Positions 32,620 to 44,420 of a stretch of 64,000 bases of DNA are shown piece by piece. The stretch is from Fallopia convolvulus (Eukaryota > Streptophyta > Magnoliopsida > Caryophyllales > Polygonaceae): positions 50,456,825 to 50,520,824 of the forward strand of contig OZ024726.1 of the NCBI GenBank assembly GCA_964016875.1. The letters run 5' to 3'. Every line of letters begins with the position of its first letter. The stretch's first letter is position 1. The notes beneath the pieces were generated by a model. It was not told the origin of the DNA, ran no database searches, and saw nothing but the letters and a program-made list of their open reading frames with translations. The translations under genes were made by a program, and so were the position numbers.

Positions 32620-35600
32620 AGCTAAAAGGAAGACATGACCTTGCTTGAAAAAGCAAGGCATATGCTCATCTATGTTGGGATGAAACCAAGTTTATGGGGT
32701 GAAACAATCACGACTACCTCTAACCTTATAACAGGTCATCCTATTTTGTGGTGAATTTCAAAACAACATAGAAGATGTGGTCTTGTAGGATACGAAACTT
32801 GACAGATTTGAGACCATTTGGATGCACATCTTATTTCCAAATCTCATAAGGTAAATTGTATCTAAGGGCCCAACAAATGTGTCATACTTTGTTACCTTGA
32901 GGGGGTTAAAGGTTACAAAAAGTTACTTATGTAACCTCATGGTTATAAAGTAACAATGTCAATAAGTATAACCTTTTAATGAAAATGATTTTCATTTCAA
33001 ATATTGTACTAAACAAATTGTTGAGAATGTAGGTACCAAGGACAAAAATTCAAGATTCTTCTTCCCCGTGAAGCTGAAATGGAGGAAGCTAATAAGTTTG
33101 ACAGTGGTCATAACTCAATTCCTAAAGAAGTGGTGAGTCTCGTGACTCACAAGAATAAGTAGTTGAAAATCAAGATAGTGATCGACTAAATCATGTAATG
33201 GGTAATGTACATCAGACCCCTCACCAATCAAGTGGGGGTGTAGGAATTTCTAACTCTGATGGTTCTGTCTCTGAAGTAACTTCTCCTTCCTTGCATGATC
33301 CTAATAATTCACCAACGAACATAGGTAATTATCAATTGACGAGAGAAAAAGAATCTAGACTCAATTACCAAAAAAAAAGAATTGAGACTCAAAATTTATA
33401 ATAGAAAATTGTTGTTGTTTGTATGGTTTCTTTATCTGAATTTGGTTGAATTTTCTTTTCATGCTGCTGAGCATGGAACTATGACTCATTTACTATTGAG
33501 GCTTATGAACTTGCCAATAAATTCTTGCATGCTAAAAATTGCCTATGTGCTATGAAATAGGAAATTCAGTCTATGCATGTTCACAAAACTTGGGTGTTGG
33601 TCCCTAAACCTGTGAATACTAGATTGATTGTTAGTGAATGGATTTATAAGCTTAAGGATGGTGATCACCCTTGTGACCCTCCTAGATACAATGCTAGACT
33701 TGTAGCTAAGTGGTACATACAAAGAGAGGGTATAGATTATAATGATATCTTTACTCTTGTTGTGAAATATATATAAGACTCTAAGACTATTGATTGCTAT
33801 GATCATTGTGTATGACTAGAAATTAGAGCAAATAGATATGAAAATTGCTTTCTTACATGGTGAATTGCTTGAAACAATTTATATGAGGGCCTTGTGGATT
33901 TTGCTAGACCTGATCATGTATGCTTGCTTGAAAAAAAATCTATACGACCTCAAGCAATCCCCTAGGTAGTGAAATATCAAATTTGATTCTTGCGTGAGGA
34001 AACTAGGTTTCCAAAGGAGTGATTATGACACATGCTTATATTTCAAAAGTACCAATTCTAAGTCCCCTTTATTTGTGCATTTGTATGTTGATAATATTTT
34101 GTTAATATGCAATTCTAAGGTGCTAATTTATGGTGTGAAAAGATACTTATAATTGTATTTTGACATGAAGGACTTAGGGATTACCCATAGAATCCTAGGT
34201 ATTAAGATCATTAGAGATAGAAAATAAAATAAAATGATGTGGTTGTCTCAAAGTGATTATGTCTATAAAGTTCTTGAAAGGTTTAGCATACTTGACTCTA
34301 AACACACATCAATACAGGCCTTTAGGAGGGCACTTAGAACTTTCTAAGAAATGGTGTCCTAGTACCCCAGCTAAAAATGCAAAAATGTCTCATGTGCCTT
34401 ATGATGTTATTGTTGGACTTTTTGTATGTATGTCATGTTTGTACTCATTTTGATTTGACTTTTGCAATTAGTGTGGTAAGTAGATTCATATCTAATATTG
34501 TTGAGTGTCACTGAAATGCTATGAAATATTGTTTGAGATACATTAATGGCACTAAGAATTTTTGTCTTGTTTACTCTAAGCACTCATATAGAACTGGCTT
34601 GTTTGGTTAATGTGATTTTGATTATGCTAGTAACAGTGTTTGAAAAGGCGAGGCGAAGGCGCGCCTAGGCGCGCCTGGGCGCGCCCAGCCATGCCTGTCG
34701 CCTGCATTAGGCAATGCGAGGCAACCTCGAAGAGGCAATGCCTAGGCGATCTGGGCGCCCAGGCGAGCTGCATCTCGCCTTGGCTCGCCTGGGTTGCCTT
34801 ATGCTGATTTTTTTAAATATTTGAATTAATGATCTTTCTTTTCACTTTTCTTATCTTTTAAATATACTTTCCTTAAGGCTAATATTTCTTTCTATCTTTT
34901 TTTCAAGATATCTTTTAATACAATTTATATTTGCAATTTATATCATCAAGATATCTTTTATTCTTTTTTATCCTATATTTTTTGGTCGAAGGAGAGGCGG
35001 CACTCTCCGGCCCCTCAAGAGGGCTTTTATCCTATATTTTCCTCTATATCTATATATCCATATCCTTAAGCTATGCAAATACCCAAATACACGATCAAAC
35101 TTCATTCTCTCGTTCTCTGTCTCTCTTCCTCTGGCGGCTTTCGAGATCCAAGTGTTCAACTTTTCAAAATTTCATACTAGTTTATTACATTATCTTTAAA
35201 TTTGGTTTTATTACTAATAAAATTTGGGTTTTGGGTTTTATAAATATGTTTTTATATCCTAAAATTTCATTAAATGATCTTATTTAACATTATATATTTA
35301 TATTTGTGAATTACAAACTGTTGTGTATAAGGCGATCGCCTTCGCCTCTAAGGCGCGCCTAGGCAATCTAGGGGGGCCATCGCCTCGGGCGTCGCCTCGC
35401 CTTTTTAAACACTGGCTAGTAACAAGGACAATCATCTGTATACTATTACACATGGGTTGGAAACTGTATCTCTTGGAAGGCACACCAATAATCTATTATT
35501 GCCTTGTCTTCCAATGAAACTAAATATATAACATCTATTGAAGCTGCAAAAGAGGCCATTTGGTTGACTAGAATCTTGAGTGAAATCTAAATTGTACCAT

Positions 35601-35850
35601 TGATGCCTATACTCCATATGGATAGTCAAAGTGTTTTATATTTGTGCAAAGATCCTAATGTTCCATAAAAGGTCCAAACATATTGAAATGAGGCACCATT
35701 TCATAAGAATTTTGATTAAGGAGAAGTCATTTGAGGTTAAGAAGGTGAAAGGGGATGTCAACCCTGCTGATTTTGGTACCAAGGTTGTGATAGATGATAA
35801 ATTCCATTTCTGCATGTATTTCTTGCATATTTGGGATTCAACATGAGCTT
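32620..35850 (+). pseudogene. Copia pol relic: part integrase, reverse transcriptase, RNase H
   Basis: Gag and protease are absent. The first recognisable part is the end of the integrase core (ARHMLIYVGMKPSLWGE) near 32.66 kb. Next come a linker (YQLTREKESR), the reverse transcriptase (TWVLVPKP, SEWIYKLK, ARLVAKW, YVDN where YVDD is expected) and the RNase H end at 35.6-35.8 kb (HKRSKHIEMRHHFIR, NPADFGTK). Many stops and frame changes are present. The hAT element at 34634 interrupts the start of RNase H. Confidence 0.8.
34634..35414. mobile_element. Non-autonomous hAT element inside copia
   Basis: 781 bp flanked by a perfect 8-bp TSD GCTAGTAA (34626-34633 and 35415-35422). The terminal inverted repeats start CAGTGTTT and match at 22 of 23 positions. 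Subterminal regions are packed with AGGCG/CGCCT and GGCGCGCC motifs, the likely transposase-binding repeats. There is no transposase. The interior is AT-rich with no gene. Confidence 0.92.
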
Positions 35851-35945
35851 GAAGCTCATGGCCGATTATGGACTGGAGATGATGATGAACCCTTCCATTA
35901 TTGGCAATTTTGGCACTATTCTTAGACATGGATTAAGAGGGCATT

Positions 35946-36215
35946 TGTTATGTATTTGTTAATCCCTATGGTGTAACATCAAACACTAGAGTCAATAACA
36001 TTAGCAAGCACTTAGACTAGGTAAAGAAAGAGGGGCCACTTGGAGGTTAGAGCTATAAGATTCCACATGATACACTTGCACAAGCCATGGTGACTCGTGA
36101 ACCCTTGGACCAGCCTTGGCTAGCTCTTGGCTCATGTTGATGTCGGTTATGTGTTGGTGTGCTTATTTATGTGACTTGAGCTCTTTACTTCTAATTACAA
36201 TGTAGAATGGGCTTG
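35946..36215 (+). repeat. Copia 3' LTR, first part
   Basis: Starts TGTTATGTATTTG after a purine-rich tract (AAGAGGGCATT). It matches the 5' LTR up to the gypsy insertion point. The rest of the LTR resumes at 44421. Confidence 0.8.
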
Positions 36216-37148
36216 TGATGTGAACCCCGTTGAAGGATTCACGAAAGGATCGATCTTGGACTCGTAAATGGTCGTTCTCACGTCGGTTTTGATATGATTG
36301 AGCCGATTTAACGACTAGACGGGGTTTGGGTGAGAATTGAAAGGATTTAAGAAGGTGGCTTCGTTTGACGGAAACCTGAAGAATATGGGATACGAGAAGA
36401 GAATTGGGGTGACGCCTTTATGAAGAGTTCTGGAGAAATCTCGACAGCATAACATTAATCAAATAAAGCGTAAAGAACAATGGAGGGGGCGTGCCTCTTT
36501 TATAGAGAAGATGGCACGCCAAACCCTAGTCGTAACCTAGTGGCAAGGGCGACATAAGGGAGATGCACGCACGCGGCCCAAGACGCAAGCCCAAGCCCAA
36601 AACTCTAAAAATAGAAATGACATAAGTAGCAATGTTTCGGAATGGAAATAGTTCTAAAAATAGTAAGAATCATAAATGGTCACGGTGGCCTAGTCGCGAG
36701 TGTCGCGACAAGGTCGTGACAAGGCGTCGGCGCGCCAAAGGCATGTCGCGACACGGTAGAGGCGCGGCATGGCCTCGGCGTCGACGGGGCTGGTGCGCAC
36801 CCGAACCTCGAGTGTCGAGGCCGAGGCGCACCAGAACCTCAAGTTCCCACGCCGGGGTGGCCCGGCGTGGCATGGTGCTCGGCTTGCGAGGCTGGCACGA
36901 CACCGAGAATGAGGTTCTCGGTGCCGCGGTGCGTAGCGTCGGCCTGGAGTACCGGCGCGCCTTCAATGAAGGAGACGCACCGGGTGAGGGGCGCGGCAGT
37001 GGCTGCGCCATGGCTTGCGAGGACGCGCACGACGAGGGTCGAAGTGGCTCGGGCTATGGCACGGGTCCTGGCTCGAGTGATGGGTCCGTCGGAGCGCACG
37101 GACATGTCTTCCTCTTCTTGGCTCGCCGTCATGGTGGGGCTCACATCA
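36216..37148 (-). repeat. Gypsy LTR (3' copy in element orientation)
   Basis: 933 bp. On the minus strand it begins TGATGTGAGCCCC and ends GGGGTTCACATCA, giving 8-bp inverted termini TGATGTGA/TCACATCA. GC-rich in the coding-overlap half. A TATA-like CTATAAAAG lies on the minus strand at 36497-36505. Confidence 0.93.
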
Positions 37149-38116
37149 CCCTCCCCCCCTTGGGTGGGAAACGTCCCCGTTTCCTCGTCATGATACTCGG
37201 GATCCACGTAAGGAGATAGATCCGAGACATTGAATGAGGCGGAAACATTGTACTTACCCGGGAGGTCGAGTATGTAAGAGTTGTCGTTGATGCGCCGGAG
37301 GACCTTGAAAGGCCCGTCCCCTCGTGGGTGTAGCTTCGTCTTCCGAGCAGCGGGAAAACGTTCCTTCCGAAGATGGACCCACACCAACTCTCCGGGCTCG
37401 AAGATCAACGTGCGACGTCCCTTGTTGTGTTGGGCCGCGTATTGATCCGAGCGTTTCAGTAGATGGGCCTTGGTGCGCTCATGTAGGTGTCAGATATGGT
37501 CGGCGCGGGTGGCCGCGTCGACATGCTCCTCGGGCTTGAAAGGCAAAGGCACCAAGTCCATCGGCGTGTGAGGATTACGCCCATAGACCACCTCGAAGGG
37601 GGTCATCTTCGTCGCAGAGTGGTAGGACCTGTTATAAGCAAACTCAACATGGCAAAGTAAGTCCTCCCACCGACGTGGGTTTGCCTTGAGCATCGTCCGA
37701 AGAAGAGTGCCCAAGGTCCGATTGGTCACCTCAGTCTGATCATCGGTCTGGGGGTGATAAGCTGTAGAAAATAGGAGTCGTGTTCCTAACTTCCCCCAAA
37801 GCGTTCTCCAAAACTGGCTACAAAACTTGGTATCCCTATCACTAACGATAGTTCGAGGAATACCATGTAGCTTCACAACATGTTCAAAGAACAAATTAGC
37901 GATTTCCACCGCATTATTCGTCCCTTTACATGCAATGAAGTGGGCCATTTTGGAAAACCGGTCCACGACTACAAAAATGGAATCCTTTCCACGCCTCGAC
38001 AAAGGTAGTCCCGTGATAAAATCCATTGAAAGATCTTCCCACGGGGCGTCGGGAATAGGTAGGGGCGTGTAAAGTCCATGTGGTTCTGACCGAGACTTGG
38101 CAGTATGACACGGCAC
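36839..38116 (-). pseudogene. Gypsy integrase, C-terminus reading into the LTR
   Basis: Integrase core with SMDFITGLP, VSDRDTKFCSQFW and TAYHPQTD (DDE residues in order). A TGA at 37490-37492 follows ADHI (CGA likely). The C-terminal part (GDGPFKVLRR, then FNVSDLSPY) reads through the polypurine tract into the LTR. It includes a GPITRARTR block, a common plant gypsy pol ending, and stops at 36839. No chromodomain seen. Confidence 0.85.
37149..37166 (-). other. Polypurine tract of the gypsy element
   Basis: The minus strand reads AAGGGGGGAGGG directly before the 3' LTR, where plus-strand DNA synthesis is primed. It is also translated, as the pol frame runs through it. Confidence 0.75.
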
Positions 38117-39765
38117 ACAACTTTGACAGTACTTGTTTACATCTCACGCCATGTGAGGCCAGAAAAAATGCTCACGAAGTGCTGCCAACGTTTTGGCTAT
38201 GCCAAAGTGGCCTCGGCCATCATGAGCCTCTTGGAGCAATAAGTGTCTCACCGATGAGGCCGGAATGCAAAGCTTCCCAGCTCGGTAAAGATACCCATTG
38301 TCCAAGAAGAAGGACTCATGGAGGCGAGAGTGCTCGAGATCTTTAATGATTGAGGAAAAATACGGATCTGAGGCGTATAATTCCTTGATCATTGCGAATC
38401 CGAGCAACTTGGAATGTAGTTGGGTCAACAGAATGTACCTTCTTGAGAGGGCGTCGGCGACGACGTTCTCTTTACCCTTTTTGTGCGCAATGACATATGG
38501 AAATGTCTCCATGTACTCAACCCAACGTGAATGGCGCCTATTCAGAGTCGTTTGACTCTTGAGATAAGCCAAGGCCGCGTGATCCGTATGAATTACGAAC
38601 TCGCTTGGCCAGAGATAGTGTTGCCACGTCTTAAGGACCCGAATAAGAGCATAAAGCTCTTTATCATAGGTCGGATAATTAAGGGTAGCCCCTGCTAGCT
38701 TCTCGCTAAAGTAAGTGATAGGTCGTTGCTCTTGAAGGAGTACACCGCCAATACCATAATCGGAAGCGTCGCACTCGATCTCGAAGTGCTTGGTGAAGTC
38801 CGGAAATTGCAGGATCGGGGCTCGACACAAAGCATCTTTCAAGGCCTCGAAGGCGGCCTCGTGATGCGGCATCCACTTTATTGTGGCGGCCTTCTTGGTT
38901 AAAGAATGGAGTGGCCCGGCGATAGAACTAAAGTCCTTGACAAATCGCTTGTAGAAACCAGCTAACCCCAAAAAAGAACGAACCATCGTCGGGGTCGTTG
39001 GGGTTGGCCACTCACGGATGGCCCGGATTTTGTCAGAATCCACTCGTAGGCCATCCTTGGATACGACGAAACCAAGAAAATTTGTCGTATCCGAGCAAAA
39101 CACACACTTGTCCAAATTTACATACAAAGAGTGTTCGCGGAGGCAATCTAACACCTGCCTAAGGTGCCCCGCGTGAGAGTCCAAAGTTCTACTATAAACT
39201 AAAATGTCGTCAAAATACACGACGACGAAAAGTCCCAAAAATTTACGTAAAACAAAGTTCATGAGTCTCATAAAGGTAGAAGGAGCGTTAGTGAGACCGA
39301 AGGGCATCACCAACCACTCATAAAGACCGTGTTTGCTCTTAAAGGCCGTCTTCCACTCGTCCCCTTCTTGCATCCGAATTTGATGGTAGCCGCTCCTCAA
39401 ATCAATCTTCGAAAACAGCACGGCACCATGCAACTCGTCTAGCATGTCGTCCAAGCGGGGAATCGGGTGGCGGTATTTGATGGTGATTTGGTTGATGGCA
39501 CGGCAGTCCACACACATCCTCCAAGACCCATCCTTCTTCGGCACCAAAATAACCGGGACCGCACACGGGCTAAGTGACTCTCGAACATAACCCTTGTCCA
39601 AAAGAGATTGGACTTGGCGTTGTAGCTCTTGAGTTTCCTTAGGCGACGCCCTATATGCAGCCCGGTTCGGCAATGAGGCACCGGAATGAGATCTATGCGA
39701 TGCTCGATCCCCCGAATAGGTGGTAACCCGTCGGGGAGCTCGGCAGGCATAATATCCGAGAACTC
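38117..39765 (-). pseudogene. Gypsy reverse transcriptase and RNase H
   Basis: After the TAG the frame continues to about 39690, where a one-base loss in a G run shifts it. The reverse transcriptase has PVILVPKKDGSWRMCVDCRA, FSKIDLRSGYHQIRM and the catalytic YFDDILVYS. RNase H has ECDASDYGIGGVL and DKELYAL, followed by VADALSRR and the integrase zinc-binding start. A TGA at 38144-38146 stands after HMA, where Arg (CGA) is likely. Confidence 0.88.
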
Positions 39766-41400
39766 CTATAGCAAGACAGAAATAGAAGGAGGTAATACAT
39801 GTGTCTTATCAATAGTAATATTCAATAAAGGACACAATAAGAAACAAGTAAAACTCCCCTCAATGTGCTTGACCACATCGCGCCGTCGGCATAGGAACAA
39901 TCGATCTTGCACCGAGTCGAGGAGTGGGGGCTCGGCGTCTTCGCTCGTCCTAGGCTTGCCATGGGTGCCATGTTGCTGTCCAACAAGCCCCTGCCAGTGG
40001 GGAAGAATGGCCCCAGGCGCGGCGCTGGGATGCGACTGGATCGTGCCAGCGCCGCTGGGCAATGCCGCTGGCGCGTTGCAGCGCGCAGCCGAGGACGCTG
40101 TCGGCGTCCGAGGCTCTTCCTTGAGCTTTGCTCGGCGCTTCTGGTTCGAATCTGCATGGGATCCAGAATGTGGGGTGGTAGAACCAGAAACGCCGCCAGA
40201 ATGTTCGCCATGGCCAGAAGCGCCGTTTGTGGTGGAATTCGGCGTAGGCGCGACCTTGGCTTTGTCCCGAGCGTTTGTTTGCTGCCTTTCGGCTTCATCC
40301 TGTAACGCTTCACTAGGAGACATGGGTAAGATGGTCACGTGTTTACCATGGTAATTGAACATGTAAGTGTTCAACCGGCCATCGTAAATCACGTGACGGT
40401 CAAACTGCCATGGACGACCAAGAAGGAGATGTGTGGCGTCCATGTTAGTGACATCAAATAAAACGGAATCGGAATAAATACCAATGGAAAAAGAAAGACT
40501 AACCTGTTTCGTTATCCAATGGTCACCATCATTTGAAATCCAAGCAAGTTTGTAGGGCTTCGGATGGTCCGATTGCGGCAACTTAAAATGATCAACAACG
40601 TTTCTTGACAAGAAGTTCCCACAGCTTCCCGAATCGATAATTACACTTCGGGAAACATTTTGTACCAAACACTGAGTACGGAAAATGTTTTCCCGTTGAT
40701 CGGTTGGCACGGCCTCCCTCATGCTAAGCGCGCGACGCGTCACTAGCAACAACTTGTCAATGCCGGCGTCGATGTCCGATGGTGCGCAATATGCACCGTC
40801 TTCGATTGGCCCGGCGTTGTCTTCCTCCAACTCAACCTCATCAACACTTTCGTACGCTGCGGTTTGAGCCGAGAATAGCACACGCTTCGTGTTAGGGCAA
40901 TCCCGTTTCAAGTGCCCTCGGCCACCACATAAATAGCACTCGATGTCTCGAGTCCTTTGTGGGGGAGGGGTTGTCTTGTCACGGTTTTGACCAACCGAAG
41001 TGCCTTTGGAGTCCGTTCCGGGGGTACCTACCTTGGGTTTAGAATAAGAAGAAGGAATAAACGGTTTAGTACCCAAAGCGGAAGGACTAGGGTTAGAACC
41101 ATACCTTTGAAATGGGGACGTCTTCGGCCTTTTGAATTGTGTGTGAAGCTCCATGGCCGTGTGTATCAAGCGTCCCAAATCCTTGATTGACAAGACAACC
41201 AAGCGATCTCGGATCCATTGGTGGAGTCCCGCCACGAAACGAGACCGCAATGCCCCCGGTGAAGCGCTTATGCCGACTTTGAAGAATAAATCTTCTAAGT
41301 AAGCAAAGAACTCCTCCGGAGTCCGGGATCCTTGACGGGCGTCTTGGATCAAAATCTGAACCTTTTCCTTGTAGTCGGGTGGGATAAACTTCCTCTTCAT
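39766..41400 (-). pseudogene. Gypsy gag C-terminus, zinc knuckle and protease
   Basis: In frame with the segment before it. It starts with the second half of the gag domain (RKFIPPDYKEKVQ). A CCHC knuckle follows (CYLCGGRGHLKRDC) and then a retroviral-type aspartic protease (VIIDSGSCGNFLS, with flap and hydrophobic-Gly region HLLLGRPWQFDR). A TAG at 39766-39768 interrupts a LL-Q-EF context, so CAG-to-TAG is likely. Confidence 0.85.
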
Positions 41401-41418
41401 TATGAAAACAAGTTGATG

Positions 41419-42557
41419 TCACTCGGTTATGGGGGCTTTACCCTTTCGGGCCCGATCCAATTCGAATCGATTCCACCACATTCGAGCCGCACCCTTGAAA
41501 TGAAGGGTCACCACCTCGACTTTCTCGTGCTCCTCGTAATGGCAATGCTTGAGCACGTGTTCGGTTCCCTGCAGCCAAGAAATAAATTCATCAGGGTTGT
41601 AATTACCAAAGAAATCTTCGAATTTTACCTTAACGTCGCGGCGTGATACATGCGCCGGACGTTCATTATCGCCGCGCCGATTGGCACGCAGAGGCGGTGT
41701 GCGTCGGCGTCGGGGACCTCGTCCAAAGCCTCGGTGAGGCCCGTCGCCATCGTCGTTGGGATCGTCGTCTCTATCGCGCCGAGGGCGCCACGGGTGCTCC
41801 CGGTCTCGGTCATTGCGACACCGATCCCCATCGCGCCGAGGCCGATCGCGGTTGTCACGACGCTCGAGCCGATCATACACCGCGCGGTTTCCGGGCAATT
41901 TGGGTCTCGGAATATAATCCTGATCCCTATCTATCCATTCCTCCGAATCATGGACCGGAGGGTGGTCAAATTCCTCCTCGGAATCCTCCTCGTACTCCGT
42001 TATAGAGAACTCGGAATCCGAAATTGGAGTTGTTTGACTTTGATAACGTCGATAATCATCGACATCGAAATCATCGCGGTCTTTATGGTGCTTTCTCCTA
42101 GGCGTCGGAGTGACCGCCTTTTTCTTGTTCTTGGCTTGTTGACGTCGCCACTCCTCGGAATGAACGTCAACAACCTCTTCTAAATTTTGAGCCTGATTAG
42201 TCGGGCGACTTTCCTTCATGGATTCCAACCTTTGGACTCCAATCGGGTGTGACGCTTCAACCATCGGATCCTTAGCCTTTTGTTGCGCCGTAGCCCGCGG
42301 AACCGAGACGTCGTGTGGCGTTACGCTCGGTTGTGCGGGCTGTGTGTGGATCGTCACCGCAGGGGGCGCTTGTTGTTGTTCGAAAAACCTGGTTAGCATA
42401 CGCTCCATGGTGGTGAAGCGCGCCTCAAGCGCCGCAAGGCCCTCGGATGACACGACATCGGGCAGCGTCGCGTCGGGCGTCCCGAGGAGACCCGGTTGGA
42501 GACCCGGCACGACTGGTGGGTTGTTGTGTTGTTGGTTGGAATGCTTTCACCGTCCAT
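41419..42557 (-). pseudogene. Gypsy gag, N-terminal part
   Basis: The first ATG after the leader is at 42557 (MDGESIPTNNTT). The main gag frame (from about 42510) is offset, with the switch in an AAC repeat, so a one-base slip there is likely. The region has a coiled-coil-like block (LEARFTTMERMLTRFFEQQQ), a long Arg/Asp-rich stretch and the start of the retrotransposon-gag domain (EDFFGNYNPDEFISWLQGTE). It ends at a TGA (41419-41421) after KAPITE, where a Trp codon is likely; the frame continues unchanged into the next segment. Confidence 0.8.
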
Positions 42558-43469
42558 ACTTCCGTCTCCTATTTCAACCATAGACATGAACGAGTAAAAA
42601 GTTCCAAAAAACAAGCAAGCAAAAGAAACGCCAAGATATTGTAAGACTCACCACGCAAGTACCCTTAGTTTGCACGAAAAGTACTTGAAAGGAATGGGAG
42701 GCTAAGGATCTCGACGTTCACAAGTAAGGCACACACACGAGCAAGAACACGCAAAACAAACACACAAGCAAGTAAGAAAAAAGAGAGAGGTGCGTTCGCT
42801 TGATGGAAGCCTTGGCACGAGAGAGGGAGAGAGAAGAGAAGATCTCGGCCTAAGGAAGGAGGCGAGATTGTGTCTTAAAAAAATAGAAACAAGAAAGATA
42901 TGCAATCAATTAAAGATATGCAAATCAAATCAAGAGAGGATATTATATTATTGGAGAGAGACGGCCGAATATTTGTGAGATACTTGCCTTATTTTGGCTT
43001 GTGTATCTCACAATATCTTTTTGATTTTTTTTTAATAACTAATGGATAAAGATTGCCTTATTTTGGCTTTTCTTTTCCAAATAATTTTTTTTTTAATTTT
43101 CGGCAACTAACAAGATATGGAAGATATGATTTTCAAGATTCTTGCTTAAAATAAAAGATTGAGATAAGGCCAGAGCGGACCAAATCTCGCACCAAGCACA
43201 CACTATGCACGACACACACAATCAATCAATTCAAACAAGGCAAGTAGAATGCAAGCAATGCTCGAAAACTCAATGCAATGAACCGAAAACAAGTGTACGT
43301 CGACAAGGGATATGACAATTTTTTTGTGAATTTTTCTGAATTTTTTGAAGCAAAAACGATGGTACTAGTGGGTGTTGGTAGATATGGCGGAAGCTAATGA
43401 AAACAATGGTGGTAAAGAAAAAAATTCGTGCAAAAAACGAGTAAATGAGTGAGAGAGACTTACGCAATC
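42558..43469 (-). other. Leader of the gypsy element
   Basis: About 0.9 kb of AT-rich non-coding DNA between primer site and gag, with small repeats (GCCTTATTTTGGCTT twice). No extra ORF is convincing. Confidence 0.6.
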
Positions 43470-43485
43470 CGAGACTCTGATGCCA
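43470..43485 (-). other. Primer-binding site of the gypsy element
   Basis: On the minus strand, two bases inside the 5' LTR, the sequence reads TGGCATCAGAGTCTCG. It resembles the TGGTATCAGAGC site complementary to initiator Met tRNA used by most plant LTR elements, with a C for T at position 4. Confidence 0.7.
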
Positions 43486-43487
43486 GT

Positions 43488-44420
43488 TGATGTGAACCCC
43501 GTTGAAGGATTCACGAAAGGATCGATCTTGGACTCGTAAATGGTCGTTCTCACGTCGGTTTTGATAGGATTGAGCCGATTTAACGACTAGACGGGGTTTG
43601 GGTGAGAATTGAAAGGATTTAAGAAGGTGGCTTTGTTTGACGGAAACCTGAAGAATATGGGATACGAGAACAGAATTGGGGTGACGCCTTTATGAAGAGT
43701 TCTGGAGAAATCTCGACAGCATAACATTAATCAAATAAAGCGTAAAGAACAATGGAGGGGGCGTGCCTCTTTTATAGAGAAGATGGCACACCAAACCCTA
43801 GTCTTAACCTAGTGGCAAGGGCGGCATAAGGGAGATGCACGCACGCGGCCCAAGACGCAAGCCCAAGCCCAAAACTCTAAAAATAGAAATGACATAAGTA
43901 GCAATGTTTCGGAATGGAAATAGTTCTAAAAATAGTAAGAATCATAAATGGTCACGGTGGCCTAGTCGCGAGTGTCGCGACAAGGTCGTGACAAGGCGTC
44001 GGCGCGCCAAAGGCATGCCGCGACACGGTAGAGGCGCGGCATGGCCTCGGCGTCGACGGGGCTGGTGTGCACCCGAACCTCGAGTGTCGAGGCCGAGGCG
44101 CACCAGAACCTCAAGTTCCCACGCCGGGGTGGCCCGACGTGGCATGGTGCTCGGCCTGCGAGGCTGGCACGGCACCGAGAATGAGGTTCTCGGTGCCGCG
44201 GTGCGTAGCGTCGGCCTGGAGTACCGGCGCGCCTTCGATGAAGGAGACGCACCGGGTGAGGGGCGCGGCAGTGGCTGCGCCATGGCTTGCGAGGACGCGC
44301 GCGACGAGGGACGAAGTGGCTCGGGCTATGGCACGAGTCCTGGCTCGAGTGATGGGTCCGTCGGAGCGCACGGACATGTCTTCCTCTTCTTGGCTCGCCG
44401 TCATGGTGGGGCTCACATCA
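43488..44420 (-). repeat. Gypsy LTR (5' copy in element orientation)
   Basis: 933 bp, about 98.4% identical to the other LTR by eye. It is the promoter-bearing copy. Confidence 0.93.
43769..43777 (-). promoter_or_regulatory. Putative TATA box of the gypsy 5' LTR
   Basis: CTATAAAAG on the minus strand, followed by a GC-rich segment, conserved in both LTRs. A good match to a plant TATA box, but no start site can be read from sequence. Confidence 0.5.

Larger units (their letters stand above)
36216..44420 (-). mobile_element. Full-length Ty3/gypsy LTR retrotransposon
   Basis: 8205 bp inserted in the copia 3' LTR with a perfect 5-bp TSD GCTTG (36211-36215 and 44421-44425). Two 933-bp LTRs, 36216-37148 and 43488-44420, differ at about 15 positions by eye. 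On the minus strand the order is LTR, Met-tRNA-type primer site, leader, gag, protease, reverse transcriptase, RNase H, integrase, polypurine tract, LTR. Domain order RT-RH-IN is that of Ty3/gypsy. No chromodomain was recognised. Coding is broken by four stops and two frameshifts. Confidence 0.95.

Noticed and set aside
33198..33401. Separate small gene near 33.2 kb
   Set aside because: It is the integrase-RT linker of the copia relic, with the YQLTR-type motif.
36632..37219. Long Arg/Gly-rich open frames on the plus strand (also 43904-44516)
   Set aside because: Antisense to the GC-rich gypsy LTR and identical in both LTRs; composition artefact.
39686..40354. Plus-strand open frames opposite the gypsy protease region
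   Set aside because: The minus strand carries recognisable protease and zinc-knuckle motifs; the plus frame is a shadow.
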